NCBI RefSeq assembly: GCF_007713735.2
Contig: NZ_VMNW02000021.1
Span: forward strand, 1-64,000
Direction of reading: 5' to 3'
DNA from: Amycolatopsis acidicola
Lineage (GTDB): Bacteria; Actinomycetota; Actinomycetes; Mycobacteriales; Pseudonocardiaceae
Length of the DNA: 64,000 bases
The notes below the pieces were generated by a model that was not told where the DNA came from, did not search any database, and saw only the letters and a list, made by a program, of their open reading frames with translations. Shown here piece after piece: positions 7,727 to 16,328 of this stretch (the first letter of the stretch is position 1; every line of letters starts with the position of its first letter). Both the position numbers and the translations under genes were made by a program.

Positions 7727-8899
7727 TCACCGGCTGCCGGCGAACTGCCCGGCGAGCCGGCGCTGATAGCCGATGATCGTCTTGTTCCGGTTGAACACGA
7801 TCGCCCCGACCAGCTGGTCGTCCCGGAACGCTTCGACAGTCAACGCGAGCTTGTCGTCGCTCTCCTCCACGACGTGGAACGACGTGGCCTGGGCGAGGAA
7901 CCCGGCTGACTTGATCTTGACCGAATACTGGTCCGACCAGAACGTCGGGATGGTCGCCATCGGACGCGGTGCTCCGCCGGTCAGGATGTTCTCCACCGCG
8001 ATCTCGGCCATGTCCCTGGCGATGGCCCAGTGCTCGATGGACACTACGGTGTCGAGCCAGGGGTGCGTCCAGGCCGCGACATCGCCTGCCGCGACGACGT
8101 TCTGCACACCGGCGACGCGACAGTATTCGTCGCAGCGCACGTTGCCACGCCACAGTTCGAGACCGGAATCCGCGAGCCACCCGGTATTGGGCTCCGACCC
8201 GATCGCGACGACGACGATGTCGGCCGGCAGCCGGGTACCGTCCGCCAGCAGCACCGTCTCCGCTCGTGCCGAGCCTTCGATGGCCGAGACGGTCACGCCG
8301 CACCTGATGTCCACGCCGTGCCGCCGGTGGATCCGCAGCGCGCGGTCGGCGGCATCCGGGCCGAGTACCGGCATCGGATGCGGCGCCACGTCCAGTACCG
8401 ATACCGACCGGACGCCCCGCTGGGTCAGCGTGGCCGCGACCTCCATGCCGATGAACCCCGCGCCGAGGATGACGACCCGGCTGCCGGGGTTCACGCTCGC
8501 TCGCAGGGCGAGCGAATCGTCGAGGTCCCGGATGGTGAACACGCCGCTGCCGGGAACCTCGCCCGGCCACCTGCGCGCGCGCCTGCCGGTGGCGAGGACG
8601 AGCTTGTCATAGCTCAGGGAGCGGCCGTCCTCGACGGCGATGGTCTGCGCGCCGGTGTCGAGCGCCACGGCGGGGCTGCCCAGCTGCCAGTCCACGTCCG
8701 CCAGGTCCGCGCAGTCGTAGAAGTAACGGTCCGGATCGCCGGCCGCACCGAGCAGCTGTTTGGACAGGGGAGGGCGATCATAGGGTTTGTGGCGTTCCGC
8801 GCCGATGAGGACGAGTTCGCCGGTGAAGCCGAGCTTGCGTGCGGACTGAAGAGCCCGGTGGCCGGCGAGGCCCCCGCCGACGACGACGAGACGTTCCAC
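7727..8899 (-). CDS. NAD(P)H-ferredoxin reductase (FAD, rubredoxin-reductase type)
   Basis: 390 residues. The FAD motif VVVGGGLAGHRA begins at residue 5, a second dinucleotide motif VVILGAGFIGMEVA binds NAD(P)H, and NVVAAGDVAAW is the conserved FAD-contact segment near residue 270. Order and length match the putidaredoxin-reductase family, which moves electrons from NAD(P)H to small ferredoxins of P450 systems. Genes for ferredoxin and P450 lie directly upstream in the same operon, with a 3-base gap to the ferredoxin. The start ATG 8899 puts the FAD motif at its normal distance. Confidence 0.9.
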   Translation of the reverse strand: MERLVVVGGGLAGHRALQSARKLGFTGELVLIGAERHKPYDRPPLSKQLLGAAGDPDRYFYDCADLADVDWQLGSPAVALDTGAQTIAVEDGRSLSYDKLVLATGRRARRWPGEVPGSGVFTIRDLDDSLALRASVNPGSRVVILGAGFIGMEVAATLTQRGVRSVSVLDVAPHPMPVLGPDAADRALRIHRRHGVDIRCGVTVSAIEGSARAETVLLADGTRLPADIVVVAIGSEPNTGWLADSGLELWRGNVRCDEYCRVAGVQNVVAAGDVAAWTHPWLDTVVSIEHWAIARDMAEIAVENILTGGAPRPMATIPTFWSDQYSVKIKSAGFLAQATSFHVVEESDDKLALTVEAFRDDQLVGAIVFNRNKTIIGYQRRLAGQFAGSR

Positions 8900-8902
8900 C
8901 GT

Positions 8903-9097
8903 TCAGTCCCCGATCCTGAGCGCGCTCACCGGGCAGACGCGGACCGCCATTTCGACCGCGGGACGCTGGTCCTCGCCGGGATTTTCGTCGAGCACGACCG
9001 CCGTGTCGTCGTCATCGCCGATGTCGAACACCTCGGGTGCGGCCACCACGCAATCGCCGTGCGCGGCGCACAAACCCTTGTCGAGCACAACCTTCAT
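8903..9097 (-). CDS. P450-type [3Fe-4S] ferredoxin with CxxHxxC motif
   Basis: 64 residues with three cysteines: C10-A-A-H13-G-D-C16 and a distal CP near residue 55. The position normally holding a second or extra cluster ligand is His13, a variant known from mycobacterial and other actinobacterial P450 ferredoxins, with expected effects on redox potential. It would carry electrons from the reductase at 7727 to the P450 at 9134. All three genes sit in one operon with gaps of 3 and 36 bases. GAGAGGAACAAAG precedes the ATG. Confidence 0.9.
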   Translation of the reverse strand: MKVVLDKGLCAAHGDCVVAAPEVFDIGDDDDTAVVLDENPGEDQRPAVEMAVRVCPVSALRIGD

Positions 9098-9133
9098 CTT
9101 TGTTCCTCTCCGTGTCCCGGTGGTCGGGCGGGA

Positions 9134-10387
9134 TCAGGCCGGGACGAGCTCGACCGGGAGTTCGTAGATGCCGCGCGTGAACGCGTCGCGGACGTATTTG
9201 ACGTCGCCGGCGAGCCGGATCTCCTTGGTGCGCCTGAAGAGTTCTTCGTAGAGCAGCTTCATTTCGAGCCCGGCGACGTGCTTGCCGAGGCAGGTGTGCG
9301 GGCCACGGGCGAAGCTGAGGTGCATGTTCGGGCTGCGCGAGAGATCGAACTTTCGCGGGTCCGGGATACCGTCCGGATCGAAGTTGCCGGAGGCGAACAG
9401 CAAGCACACGAAGTCTCCTTCGCGGATGGTCTTGCCGTGCATTTCGACGTCCCGGGTGGCGCGGCGCACGAAATGCGAGAAGGGCACCGCGATGCGGACG
9501 ATCTCGTCGATCGCGGTCGCGGGCAGGTCGTCCTTGCGGTCACGGGCCCACTGCATCTGATCCGGGTGCAGCAGCATCTGGTGCAGTCCGTGACTCAGCG
9601 CCGCCCGGGTCGTTTCGGCGGCCCCGCTGGCGAGCTGGGTGATGTTGCCCAGCAGCTCTTCCTGGTCCATTTCGCCCGCTGCCATGGCCTGGACCATCAA
9701 CGAAACGACGTCGTCGCCGGGCTCGGCCAGCCTGCGTTCCGCGAGATCGTGGCTGTAGGCCCACAAACTCATGATCGCTTCCATCGCGGCATCGGTGGAC
9801 GGGGTGATGCGCGGATCGACCGGAGCGGCGAACTTGTCGACCCAGCCGAAGACCGTCTCGCGGTCCTCCGCGGGCAACCCGAGGATGTCGCCCAAGGCCT
9901 CCATCGGCATCCGGTAACCGAGGTCGTCGACCGCGTTGAACACCCGCTTGTCGAGTGCCTTGTCGACGACGTCCTTCGCGTAGCCGGCGAATTTCTCGCG
10001 CAGCTTCCGCACCGAACCGGGGTTGAAGGTCTTCGAGACGACACCGCGATTCCGTTTGTGCGTGCCGCCGTCCATCGTGCTCCAGGCGGGCAGGCCGCCG
10101 GCGTGGGGGTCGATCGGGGTGACGCGCCAGATGTTCAGACCACCGCGGTCGGAGGCGAACAACCCTGGGTCGCGGTCGGCTTCCCAGAGATCGTGGTACC
10201 GGCTCAGGACCCAGCATTCGTCGATGTAGAACGGATCGTCGAAGCGCTGCAGATGGACCGGGTCATGTTTCCTCAGGTAGTCGAACTGGTCGAGTGGCAG
10301 GCCGAAGGTCTCCGGGTCCCCGTTCATGTAGGTGTCGGGGTCGAGCACCGAGATCTCTTGGTTCGGCGGTGTTACTTGCGTGGTCAT
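9134..10387 (-). CDS. Cytochrome P450 monooxygenase
   Basis: 417 residues. The heme loop FARGPHTCLG has its thiolate Cys at 366 and keeps F-x2-G-x-H-x-C-x-G. The ExxR pair is EIVR at 295-298, and the I-helix oxygen site is GAAETT at 255-260. It should hydroxylate a hydrophobic substrate with electrons from the adjacent ferredoxin and reductase. ATG 10387 is chosen over ATG 10393 because AGGGG abuts the earlier ATG and is properly spaced only for the later one. It leads the operon. Two palindrome 2 sites lie 80-200 bases upstream. The substrate cannot be assigned. Confidence 0.92.
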   Translation of the reverse strand: MTTQVTPPNQEISVLDPDTYMNGDPETFGLPLDQFDYLRKHDPVHLQRFDDPFYIDECWVLSRYHDLWEADRDPGLFASDRGGLNIWRVTPIDPHAGGLPAWSTMDGGTHKRNRGVVSKTFNPGSVRKLREKFAGYAKDVVDKALDKRVFNAVDDLGYRMPMEALGDILGLPAEDRETVFGWVDKFAAPVDPRITPSTDAAMEAIMSLWAYSHDLAERRLAEPGDDVVSLMVQAMAAGEMDQEELLGNITQLASGAAETTRAALSHGLHQMLLHPDQMQWARDRKDDLPATAIDEIVRIAVPFSHFVRRATRDVEMHGKTIREGDFVCLLFASGNFDPDGIPDPRKFDLSRSPNMHLSFARGPHTCLGKHVAGLEMKLLYEELFRRTKEIRLAGDVKYVRDAFTRGIYELPVELVPA

Positions 10388-10470
10388 CGGCATCCCCTGC
10401 GTCTTTCGGCCGGACGGCCTGGCGGGTCGGCACTTCCTGGTGCGCGCCGGGCGGGCACCTATCTGTGACA

Positions 10471-10486
10471 GTCAACGAACGCTCAC
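10471..10486. promoter_or_regulatory. Palindrome 2 site upstream of P450 operon
   Basis: GTCAACGAACGCTCAC matches the second palindrome with three mismatches and lies 84 bases before the P450 start at 10387. Confidence 0.45.
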
Positions 10487-10572
10487 GATGTTCGTGATGG
10501 CCGTCGATCCCGCTTTTCTGAGAGAGCAGGCCATCCTGGCTCCTGATGAGCCGACATCGCCGACCGACGAGC

Positions 10573-10588
10573 GTGAACGAGCGTTGAC
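10573..10588. promoter_or_regulatory. Palindrome 2 site, second copy upstream of P450 operon
   Basis: GTGAACGAGCGTTGAC has two mismatches to the consensus, about 100 bases from the previous copy. Two copies in one promoter region support regulated expression of the P450 operon. Confidence 0.5.
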
Positions 10589-10990
10589 GACAGTGACCAC
10601 TGACATTACACTACGGCGAGCGATCAGGGACGCCCCTGTCGTGGCGGTGCCCACTCGCCCGGGCGGCGGGCGGTGCGCCTCGCTTGTCAATGACGACTGC
10701 GAGCACCACCTGGAGTTGAAGACCTTGTCTCTACAGGTAGAGCCGGTTCCCCGGCCGAGTTCCCCGACCGCGCGCCCGGATCGGAAGAGAAGACCTCGTC
10801 CGCTCCCTCGGGATCCGATGGGTTTTTCCGGCTGACGCCGGAGTCCGGCGCCGCGGCCGCACGCGGATGGGCCGCAGGCGGTTCTTTCCTCCGTTTGTTT
10901 GTTCCCGGAATGCGGATCCGTGCTTCCGGCGAATCCTGTTTCCTTCATTCACTCGCGACCGGTGTCGCGCACTCCGAACGGTGAGCTGTG

Positions 10991-11650
10991 ATGGCAATGC
11001 GCACTTCGTCGAACCCTGTGGTCACCCGCCGGCCCGGGAGGCCGGGCGCCGGCCCGGCCACGCCCGATTACCGTCTTACCGGCGCTTGGGCGCTCGTGGG
11101 CAAATGCCGGGATGGAGAACTCGAGGCGTTCGGCGAGATCTACTCCCGGTACCGGGACGACGTGATGCAGTACGCCTTGTCGATCGTGAAGAACAGGGCT
11201 GTGGCGGAGGATCTCGTCAGTGAGACCTTCGCCCGCGCGCTGGCGAGCATTCATCACGTCCGTTATCAGGGGGTCGACCTGCGGGCCTGGGTCATGACAA
11301 TTGTGCGGAACATGGCGCGAGATCATCTCAAGTCGTCGTATGTGCGGCGGCGCAGCATGGTGGACGAGGTCCCGGAACAGTGGAGCGCGGAGGCGGACCC
11401 GGAGCGGATCGCGGTCTACCACTACCTGGCTGAGCTGATGTGGCAGGGTTTCGCCGAGCTCACCGGCCCTCAGCGGACCTGTCTGGAGCTGCGGTTCGGC
11501 CTCGAACTGAGCGTCCGTGAGACCGCGCACCGGATGCAGAAGACGGAGGCCACCGTCCGGCAGCTCCAGCACCGCGCCGTCCGGGCGCTTCGCGCGCGGA
11601 TGATCGCGGAGTGGGGCGACGAGTTTCCTCATCGCGTCAGCGGGGTGTGA
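10991..11650 (+). CDS. ECF-type RNA polymerase sigma-70 factor
   Basis: 219 residues. Region 2 spans about residues 38-105 (EAFGEIYSRYRDDVMQYALSI, then AEDLVSETFARAL), and region 4 about 150-205 (FAELTGPQRTCLELRFGLELSVRETAHRMQ with ATVRQLQHRAVRALR). Region 3 is absent, as in ECF factors. The protein should direct RNA polymerase to a special promoter set. No anti-sigma gene is adjacent; instead the stop overlaps the TetR start (TGATG at 11648). GTG 10988 and ATG 10997 are alternative starts. Confidence 0.85.
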   Translation: MAMRTSSNPVVTRRPGRPGAGPATPDYRLTGAWALVGKCRDGELEAFGEIYSRYRDDVMQYALSIVKNRAVAEDLVSETFARALASIHHVRYQGVDLRAWVMTIVRNMARDHLKSSYVRRRSMVDEVPEQWSAEADPERIAVYHYLAELMWQGFAELTGPQRTCLELRFGLELSVRETAHRMQKTEATVRQLQHRAVRALRARMIAEWGDEFPHRVSGV

Positions 11651-12399
11651 TGAAGAGAGAGCCACCACGCCGCGGCATGGCCGGGCCGGAATGGGACAAA
11701 GGTTATGGTGGCACGGTGGTTGCACGAGAACCCGAGGAAAAGACGGCCGTGGCGCCGCTGAATTCCCGTACCGACGGCCGGAGCGCCGGTAAGCCCGCCA
11801 CCAGAGCGCGGATCGTGGCCGCGGCGCGCGAATTGTTCTCCGAACGTGGGTACCGGGGCGCGACGACGCTGGACGTCGCGGCCAGCGCGAATGTGGCCGA
11901 ACGGACCATCTTCCGGCATTTCCCGACCAAGGCGGCGTTGTTCCGGGAAGCCGCGATCGAGCCGGTCGAGCGCATCATCCAGGGGTTCATCGACGACTGG
12001 GGTGGCCGGCAGCACGGGGTGCTCGACCTGCGGACCGAGGTGCACCAGTTCTACGAGCGGATGTTCCAGTTCGGCGAGCAGGACCGCCGGCTGTTGATTT
12101 CGATGCTGGCGGCGCTTTTCTTCGAGGATCCGGAACGGGAGCTTTTCCCCGAACTCGCGCACACGCTGGGGCCCTTGCTCGACGCGCTGGAGAAGGTCTT
12201 CGAGGTGGAGGCACGTGACCGCGGGTTCACCCTCGATCCCGCGGTCGCGCCGCGGCTGATCGTGGGGATGGCCCTGGGGGTCACGGTGCACGGGGACTGG
12301 CTGTTCCCCGGCCGGGAGCCGCCGCCGGTCGACGTGATCATCACGCAGCTCACCGAACTGACCACGTCGGGACTCACCGGAGGGCGAAGGCCGTCCTGA
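11650..12399 (+). CDS. TetR family transcriptional regulator
   Basis: 249 residues from the ATG that overlaps the sigma factor stop. The TetR helix-turn-helix domain covers about residues 50-100: ATRARIVAAARELFSERG, ATTLDVAASANVAERTIFRHF, PTKAALF. The remaining 140 residues are the ligand-binding helices. The first 35 residues are unlike the family and a later GTG at 11750 is possible. Translational coupling to the sigma gene suggests joint control. It could serve palindrome 1 or 2, but no copy of either lies next to its own promoter, so its targets are open. Confidence 0.8.
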   Translation: MKREPPRRGMAGPEWDKGYGGTVVAREPEEKTAVAPLNSRTDGRSAGKPATRARIVAAARELFSERGYRGATTLDVAASANVAERTIFRHFPTKAALFREAAIEPVERIIQGFIDDWGGRQHGVLDLRTEVHQFYERMFQFGEQDRRLLISMLAALFFEDPERELFPELAHTLGPLLDALEKVFEVEARDRGFTLDPAVAPRLIVGMALGVTVHGDWLFPGREPPPVDVIITQLTELTTSGLTGGRRPS

Positions 12400-12401
12400 T
12401 C

Positions 12402-12430
12402 GTGGGGCGGCCTCCGCGCGGCCGCCCCAC
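12402..12430. terminator. Hairpin terminator between TetR and ALDH genes
   Basis: A 10-bp inverted repeat GTGGGGCGGC / GCCGCCCCAC with a nine-base loop sits exactly in the 39-base gap between two converging genes. Confidence 0.65.
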
Positions 12431-12438
12431 GACCGGAC

Positions 12439-14001
12439 TCACCTGCCGAGGCGGCGTTTCCAGTCCTTCGCGCCGAGGAAGCGCGTGGCGCGGCTCATCA
12501 GCTTGCTGTTCTTCGCCGTGGTGGGATACCAGTACAGTTCCGACTTCAGGCGGAACCTTTCCTCGATCACAGGCTTCGGGTGGGTGTATTTGCGGATGCC
12601 CTCCGCGCCGCCGAGTCGCGGGCTGCCGAGACCGGAGCCGCGGCGCCCGCCCATCGGCACCGGGAGCTGGAAGACGTTGGTCATCGCGTTGTTGATGTTC
12701 ACCGAGCCGGAGTCGATCAGCCGGGCGACGTGGCGGGCGCGCACCCGGTCGCCGCCGAAAACGCTGGCCGCGAGCCCGAAATCGGAGTCGTTCGCGAGGC
12801 GGACCGCCTCGTCGGCGTCGGCGACCTTCATGATCGGCAAGGTCGGGCCGAACGTTTCCGCGCGCATGCAGTCCATGGTGTGGTCGACATCGACGAGCAC
12901 CGTCGGTTCGAAGAACTGCCCCGGCTCCTTCCGGCCGCCGCCGACGAGTACCTTCGCGCCTTTCGAAACCGCGTCCCGGACATGGCTTTCGATGATGTCG
13001 AGCTGATTCGCCGTGGCGATGGCGCCGATATCGGTGCCGTACTCATCCGGCGCGTCCATGCCGACCCGCAGGGACCGCACTTTTTCGGCGACCCGGGCGA
13101 CGAACTCGTCGTACACCGGGGCTTCGACGTAGACGCGTTCGACCGAAACGCAGATCTGCCCGGCGTTGTACAGCCCGCCCCAGACAGCGGCAGAGACCGC
13201 CCTGTCCAGGTCCGCGTCGGCGAGCACCACCATGGGGTCCTTGCCGCCGAGTTCCAGGCTGTACGGGATGAGCCGTTCCGCGGCCCGGACACCGATGCGG
13301 CGCCCGGTTTCGACAGAGCCGGTGAACTGGATCATGTCCACGGCGTCGACGATGGCGGCCCCGGTCTCGCCCCGGCCGGTGACCACGTCCAGGACCGGCG
13401 GCGCGCCAAGGTCCTCACTCCAGCCGCGGACGGCTTCGTTCCAGGCCAGCGGAGTCTCCTCGGAAGCCTTGGTCAGTACGGCGCAGCCGGCCATCAGCGC
13501 CGCCGGGACGTCGAGCATCTGCATGGCCAGCTGCGCGTTCCACGGGGTGATCACGCCGACCAGCCGGTGCGGGTCGTAGGTGACGGTCAGCCGCTTGGTC
13601 AGCATCGCCGGGCTGTGGGGTCGCGGGTGCCAGGGAGCGAGGAACCGCTCGCCGTTCTTGAGGTAGTAGTTGAGCACGTCGACCGACGGCGTGACCTCGC
13701 CCATGGCGAGGTCACCCCAGGCCTTCCCCGTCTCGTCCCGCACCAGTTCGTGCAGGCGTTTTTCGTTGTCCAGCAGCCAGTCCCGGAACGCGGCCAGCCA
13801 TCGGCGGCGTCCGGCGAAACCGAGGGCCTCCCATTCGGGCTGGGCGTCGCGCAGCCCGGCCGCGATAGCGCGCACCTGGCCCGCGGACATGTCCGGGACG
13901 GTGCCGACGATCCGGCCGTCGGCAGGACAACGGACCTCGATGGGCGCGCGGCCGGCGGAGGCCCCGCCGGCCGCTCCCGGACCACGCAACGCTGAAGACA
14001 T
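12439..14001 (-). CDS. Aldehyde dehydrogenase (NAD(P)+-dependent)
   Basis: 520 residues. The nucleophile is Cys284 in GQICVSVER and the general base Glu250 in LELGGKDP; TPWNAQLAM and FTGSVETGRRI mark the coenzyme fold. It oxidises an aldehyde to the acid, which CoA ligases nearby could activate. The family resemblance is to succinate-semialdehyde/benzaldehyde-type dehydrogenases, though the C-terminal 50 residues (RLKSELYWYPTT onward) form an extension. It is divergent from the mce operon and shares the palindrome 1 site at 14254. Confidence 0.88.
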   Translation of the reverse strand: MSSALRGPGAAGGASAGRAPIEVRCPADGRIVGTVPDMSAGQVRAIAAGLRDAQPEWEALGFAGRRRWLAAFRDWLLDNEKRLHELVRDETGKAWGDLAMGEVTPSVDVLNYYLKNGERFLAPWHPRPHSPAMLTKRLTVTYDPHRLVGVITPWNAQLAMQMLDVPAALMAGCAVLTKASEETPLAWNEAVRGWSEDLGAPPVLDVVTGRGETGAAIVDAVDMIQFTGSVETGRRIGVRAAERLIPYSLELGGKDPMVVLADADLDRAVSAAVWGGLYNAGQICVSVERVYVEAPVYDEFVARVAEKVRSLRVGMDAPDEYGTDIGAIATANQLDIIESHVRDAVSKGAKVLVGGGRKEPGQFFEPTVLVDVDHTMDCMRAETFGPTLPIMKVADADEAVRLANDSDFGLAASVFGGDRVRARHVARLIDSGSVNINNAMTNVFQLPVPMGGRRGSGLGSPRLGGAEGIRKYTHPKPVIEERFRLKSELYWYPTTAKNSKLMSRATRFLGAKDWKRRLGR

Positions 14002-14390
14002 CCCCGATCACTCCCGAATCTCGTTGGGCCGGCACCCGCCGCGCGCGTTAATTGCGGGACAGGTTATTTCATAAAATGGCCCGAGTGTCCCCAACGAGTT
14101 CCTCGCGGGCTTGTGACGGGGGAAGTCCGGAAAATGACCCATAAGGACAGAGTTGACGGGAGAGCCTGGTGGTGGACCGGGTGTTCCGATAGCTTCGCTC
14201 CGGTCGCGCGGATGGCCCGTTCTTTGACTCGGGTGACATGGGTGGCTAGTATTTGAGACTCCTCGGATCATTAATGGGACGGTCCGGAGTGGACCGTCGT
14301 GATGATGATGCGATCAGGAGATCTCGTTGCCGGGCAGGGTGACCCACTGAAGCGCCGGCCCGACGGACAGCCGATTCTAGGAGACTGAGC
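14002..14390. other. Divergent promoter region of ALDH and mce operon
   Basis: 389 bases without a believable gene. The palindrome 1 copy at 14254 is 121 bases before the mceG GTG start and about 250 bases before the ALDH start. The region around 14060-14110 is relatively AT-rich. Nothing else recognisable is present. Confidence 0.55.
14254..14270. promoter_or_regulatory. Palindrome 1 site before the mce operon
   Basis: TGAGACTCCTCGGATCA has an intact left arm TGAGAC and right arm GGATCA. Flanking TATT and TTAA give local AT-richness, as at other copies. Its place suggests that Mce uptake is controlled together with the catabolic genes. Confidence 0.6.
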
Positions 14391-15467
14391 GTGGGTGTCG
14401 AAGTGGTCGTGGAGGGACTGACGAAGTCCTTCGGGCGGCAGAACATCTGGCGGGACGTCACGCTGACCCTCCCGCCCGGGGAAGTGAGCGTCCTGCTGGG
14501 ACCGTCCGGCACCGGCAAGTCGGTGTTCCTGAAGTCGGTGATCGGGCTGCTGAGGCCCGAGCGTGGCCGGTGCCTCGTCGACGGAACCGACGTGGTCACC
14601 TGCGGCGAACACCAGCTGTACGAGACGCGGAAGCTGTTCGGCGTGCTGTTCCAGGACGGCGCGCTGTTCGGGTCCATGAACCTGTACGACAACGTCGCGT
14701 TCCCGCTCCGTGAGCACACGAAGAAGTCGGAGACCGAGATCCGGCGCATCGTGCTGGAGAAGCTGGAGATGACGGGTCTGGCCGGGGCGGAGAAGAAGCT
14801 TCCCGGCGAGATCTCCGGCGGTATGCGCAAGCGGGCGGGCCTTGCCCGCGCGCTCGTGCTCGATCCGCAGATCATCCTGTGCGATGAACCGGATTCCGGG
14901 CTCGATCCGGTCCGCACGGCGTATCTGTCGCAGCTGCTGATCGATCTGAACGCGCAGATCGACGCGACGATCCTCATCGTCACGCACAACATCAACGTGG
15001 CCCGTACCGTGCCGGACAACATCGGCATGCTGTTCCGCAAGGAACTGGTCATGTTCGGTCCGCGCGAGGTGCTGCTCAGCAGTGAGGAGCCCGTGGTCGA
15101 ACAGTTCCTCAACGGGCGGCGGCTGGGTCCGATCGGGATGTCCGAGGAAAAGGACCAGGCGCAGATCGCCGAGGAACAGGCGCACGCCGATGCCGGCCAT
15201 CACGACGGGTCCACTGAGGACGTTCGGGGAATCGTGCCGCAACTGCAGCCGACACCGGGCTTGCCGGAGCGGGCCGGCGTCCGGCGCCGGATGGACCGGG
15301 TGATGCGGATTCTGCACACGCTTCCCCAGACGGCGCAGCGAGGGATCATCGAGTCGATGTCGGAAGCGGACCGGGCTTTCTACGGCGTGGGCGCGCCGGC
15401 GGGCAGGCATGGCCGCGACGGCAACCGCGTCACGGGAACCCTGCCGCTTTCCGAATGGCGAGGCTGA
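14391..15467 (+). CDS. mceG: Mce transport ATPase MceG (Mkl)
   Basis: 358 residues. Walker A GPSGTGKS at 37-44, a Q-loop in LFQDGALFGSM, signature EISGGMRKRAGLARAL and Walker B IILCDEPDSGLD complete an ABC ATPase. A C-terminal extension of about 110 residues after the H-loop (IVTHNINVA) is the hallmark of MceG/Mkl, which powers lipid import through YrbE permeases. It starts with GTG at 14391 after AGGAGACTGA. It leads an unbroken run to 25667. In Mycobacterium tuberculosis mceG is unlinked to mce operons; here it is the first gene. Confidence 0.93.
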   Translation: MGVEVVVEGLTKSFGRQNIWRDVTLTLPPGEVSVLLGPSGTGKSVFLKSVIGLLRPERGRCLVDGTDVVTCGEHQLYETRKLFGVLFQDGALFGSMNLYDNVAFPLREHTKKSETEIRRIVLEKLEMTGLAGAEKKLPGEISGGMRKRAGLARALVLDPQIILCDEPDSGLDPVRTAYLSQLLIDLNAQIDATILIVTHNINVARTVPDNIGMLFRKELVMFGPREVLLSSEEPVVEQFLNGRRLGPIGMSEEKDQAQIAEEQAHADAGHHDGSTEDVRGIVPQLQPTPGLPERAGVRRRMDRVMRILHTLPQTAQRGIIESMSEADRAFYGVGAPAGRHGRDGNRVTGTLPLSEWRG

Positions 15468-15472
15468 TCGCG

Positions 15473-16315
15473 ATGGCGGCCAATGTGTCCGAAGTGGACC
15501 CGCGCACGCGCATCGAACTGGACGACCACCTGGCGAGCCGGCAGAAGAAGGGCTTGCTGCAGCGGCTCAGCGCCCCGCTGGGCGGGTTCTTCGCGATGGG
15601 GCTCGACACGTTACGCGTGATGTTCAAGCGGCCTTGGCAGTGGCGTGAGTTCATCCAGCAGTCCTGGTTCATCGCGCGGGTCTCGATCGGGCCTGCGATC
15701 TTCGTCGGTATCCCGCTGACCTGCCTGGTGACCTTCCAGTTCAACAACGTACTGCGCGAGGTCGGCGCGATCGACCTCAGCGGCTCGGGTTCGGCCTTCG
15801 CCACCGTGACCCAGATCGGACCGGTCGTCACCACCTTGATCGTCGCCGGAGCAGGCGGGACCGCGATCTGTGCCGATCTCGGGGCGCGGACGATCCGCGA
15901 GGAGATCGATGCGATGGAGGTGCTGGGGATCAACGCCCTGCACCGGCTCGTCGCCCCGCGGGTGCTCGCGTCGGTGTTCATGGCGTCACTGCTGAACGCT
16001 CTGATCATCCTGATCGGACTGAGCGGCGGGTTCCTGTTTTCCGTCTGCCTGCAGGGCGCCACGCCGGGGTTGTTCGTCTCGAATCTCAACCTCCTGGTGG
16101 GGATCCCCGAGCTCCTGCATAGCGAGTTCAAGGCGATCGTGTTCGGCATGCTTTCTGGCCTGGTCGCCTGCTACCGCGGGCTCCAGGTCAAGGGCGGGCC
16201 GAAAGCCGTGGGAAATGCCGTTAACGAAACGGTCGTCTACTCGTTCATGTTGTTGTTCTTCGCGAACCTGTTCCTCACCGCGTTGCCGTACAGCCTCGGC
16301 CTGGTCGGGAACTAG
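15473..16315 (+). CDS. yrbEA: MlaE/YrbE family permease, YrbEA
   Basis: 280 residues. This is an integral membrane permease of the Mce lipid importer. The MlaE-domain signature ARTIREEIDAMEVLGINA is near residues 140-157, and about five hydrophobic segments follow the amphipathic N-terminus. ATG 15473 is preferred to ATG 15455, which overlaps mceG more, because GAGG lies nine bases upstream. It pairs with YrbEB directly downstream as the two-subunit permease served by MceG. Confidence 0.92.
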   Translation: MAANVSEVDPRTRIELDDHLASRQKKGLLQRLSAPLGGFFAMGLDTLRVMFKRPWQWREFIQQSWFIARVSIGPAIFVGIPLTCLVTFQFNNVLREVGAIDLSGSGSAFATVTQIGPVVTTLIVAGAGGTAICADLGARTIREEIDAMEVLGINALHRLVAPRVLASVFMASLLNALIILIGLSGGFLFSVCLQGATPGLFVSNLNLLVGIPELLHSEFKAIVFGMLSGLVACYRGLQVKGGPKAVGNAVNETVVYSFMLLFFANLFLTALPYSLGLVGN

Positions 16316-16328
16316 GGCGAAAGGGAAG

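Larger units (their letters stand above)
10388..10990. other. Non-coding divergent region, P450 operon / sigma factor
   Basis: About 600 bases between two divergent genes. Open frames here have unnatural composition and no family resemblance. The left part holds two palindrome 2 sites (10471-10486 and 10573-10588). I see no convincing gene or small RNA in the remaining 400 bases. Confidence 0.6.

Noticed and set aside
8030-10468. Long plus-strand open frame of 812 codons opposite the P450 operon
   Set aside because: It is an antisense shadow in high-GC DNA. It crosses three well-recognised minus-strand genes, has no family motif and is rich in His/Arg/Asp as expected for such shadows.
10472-10948. 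Minus-strand open frame between the P450 and sigma genes
   Set aside because: Its composition (runs of Arg, Gly, Ser) and lack of a ribosome site or family match indicate no real gene.
14008-14271. Minus-strand 87-codon frame between ALDH and mceG
   Set aside because: It covers the promoter region, has a Pro-rich random composition and starts inside the palindrome 1 site.
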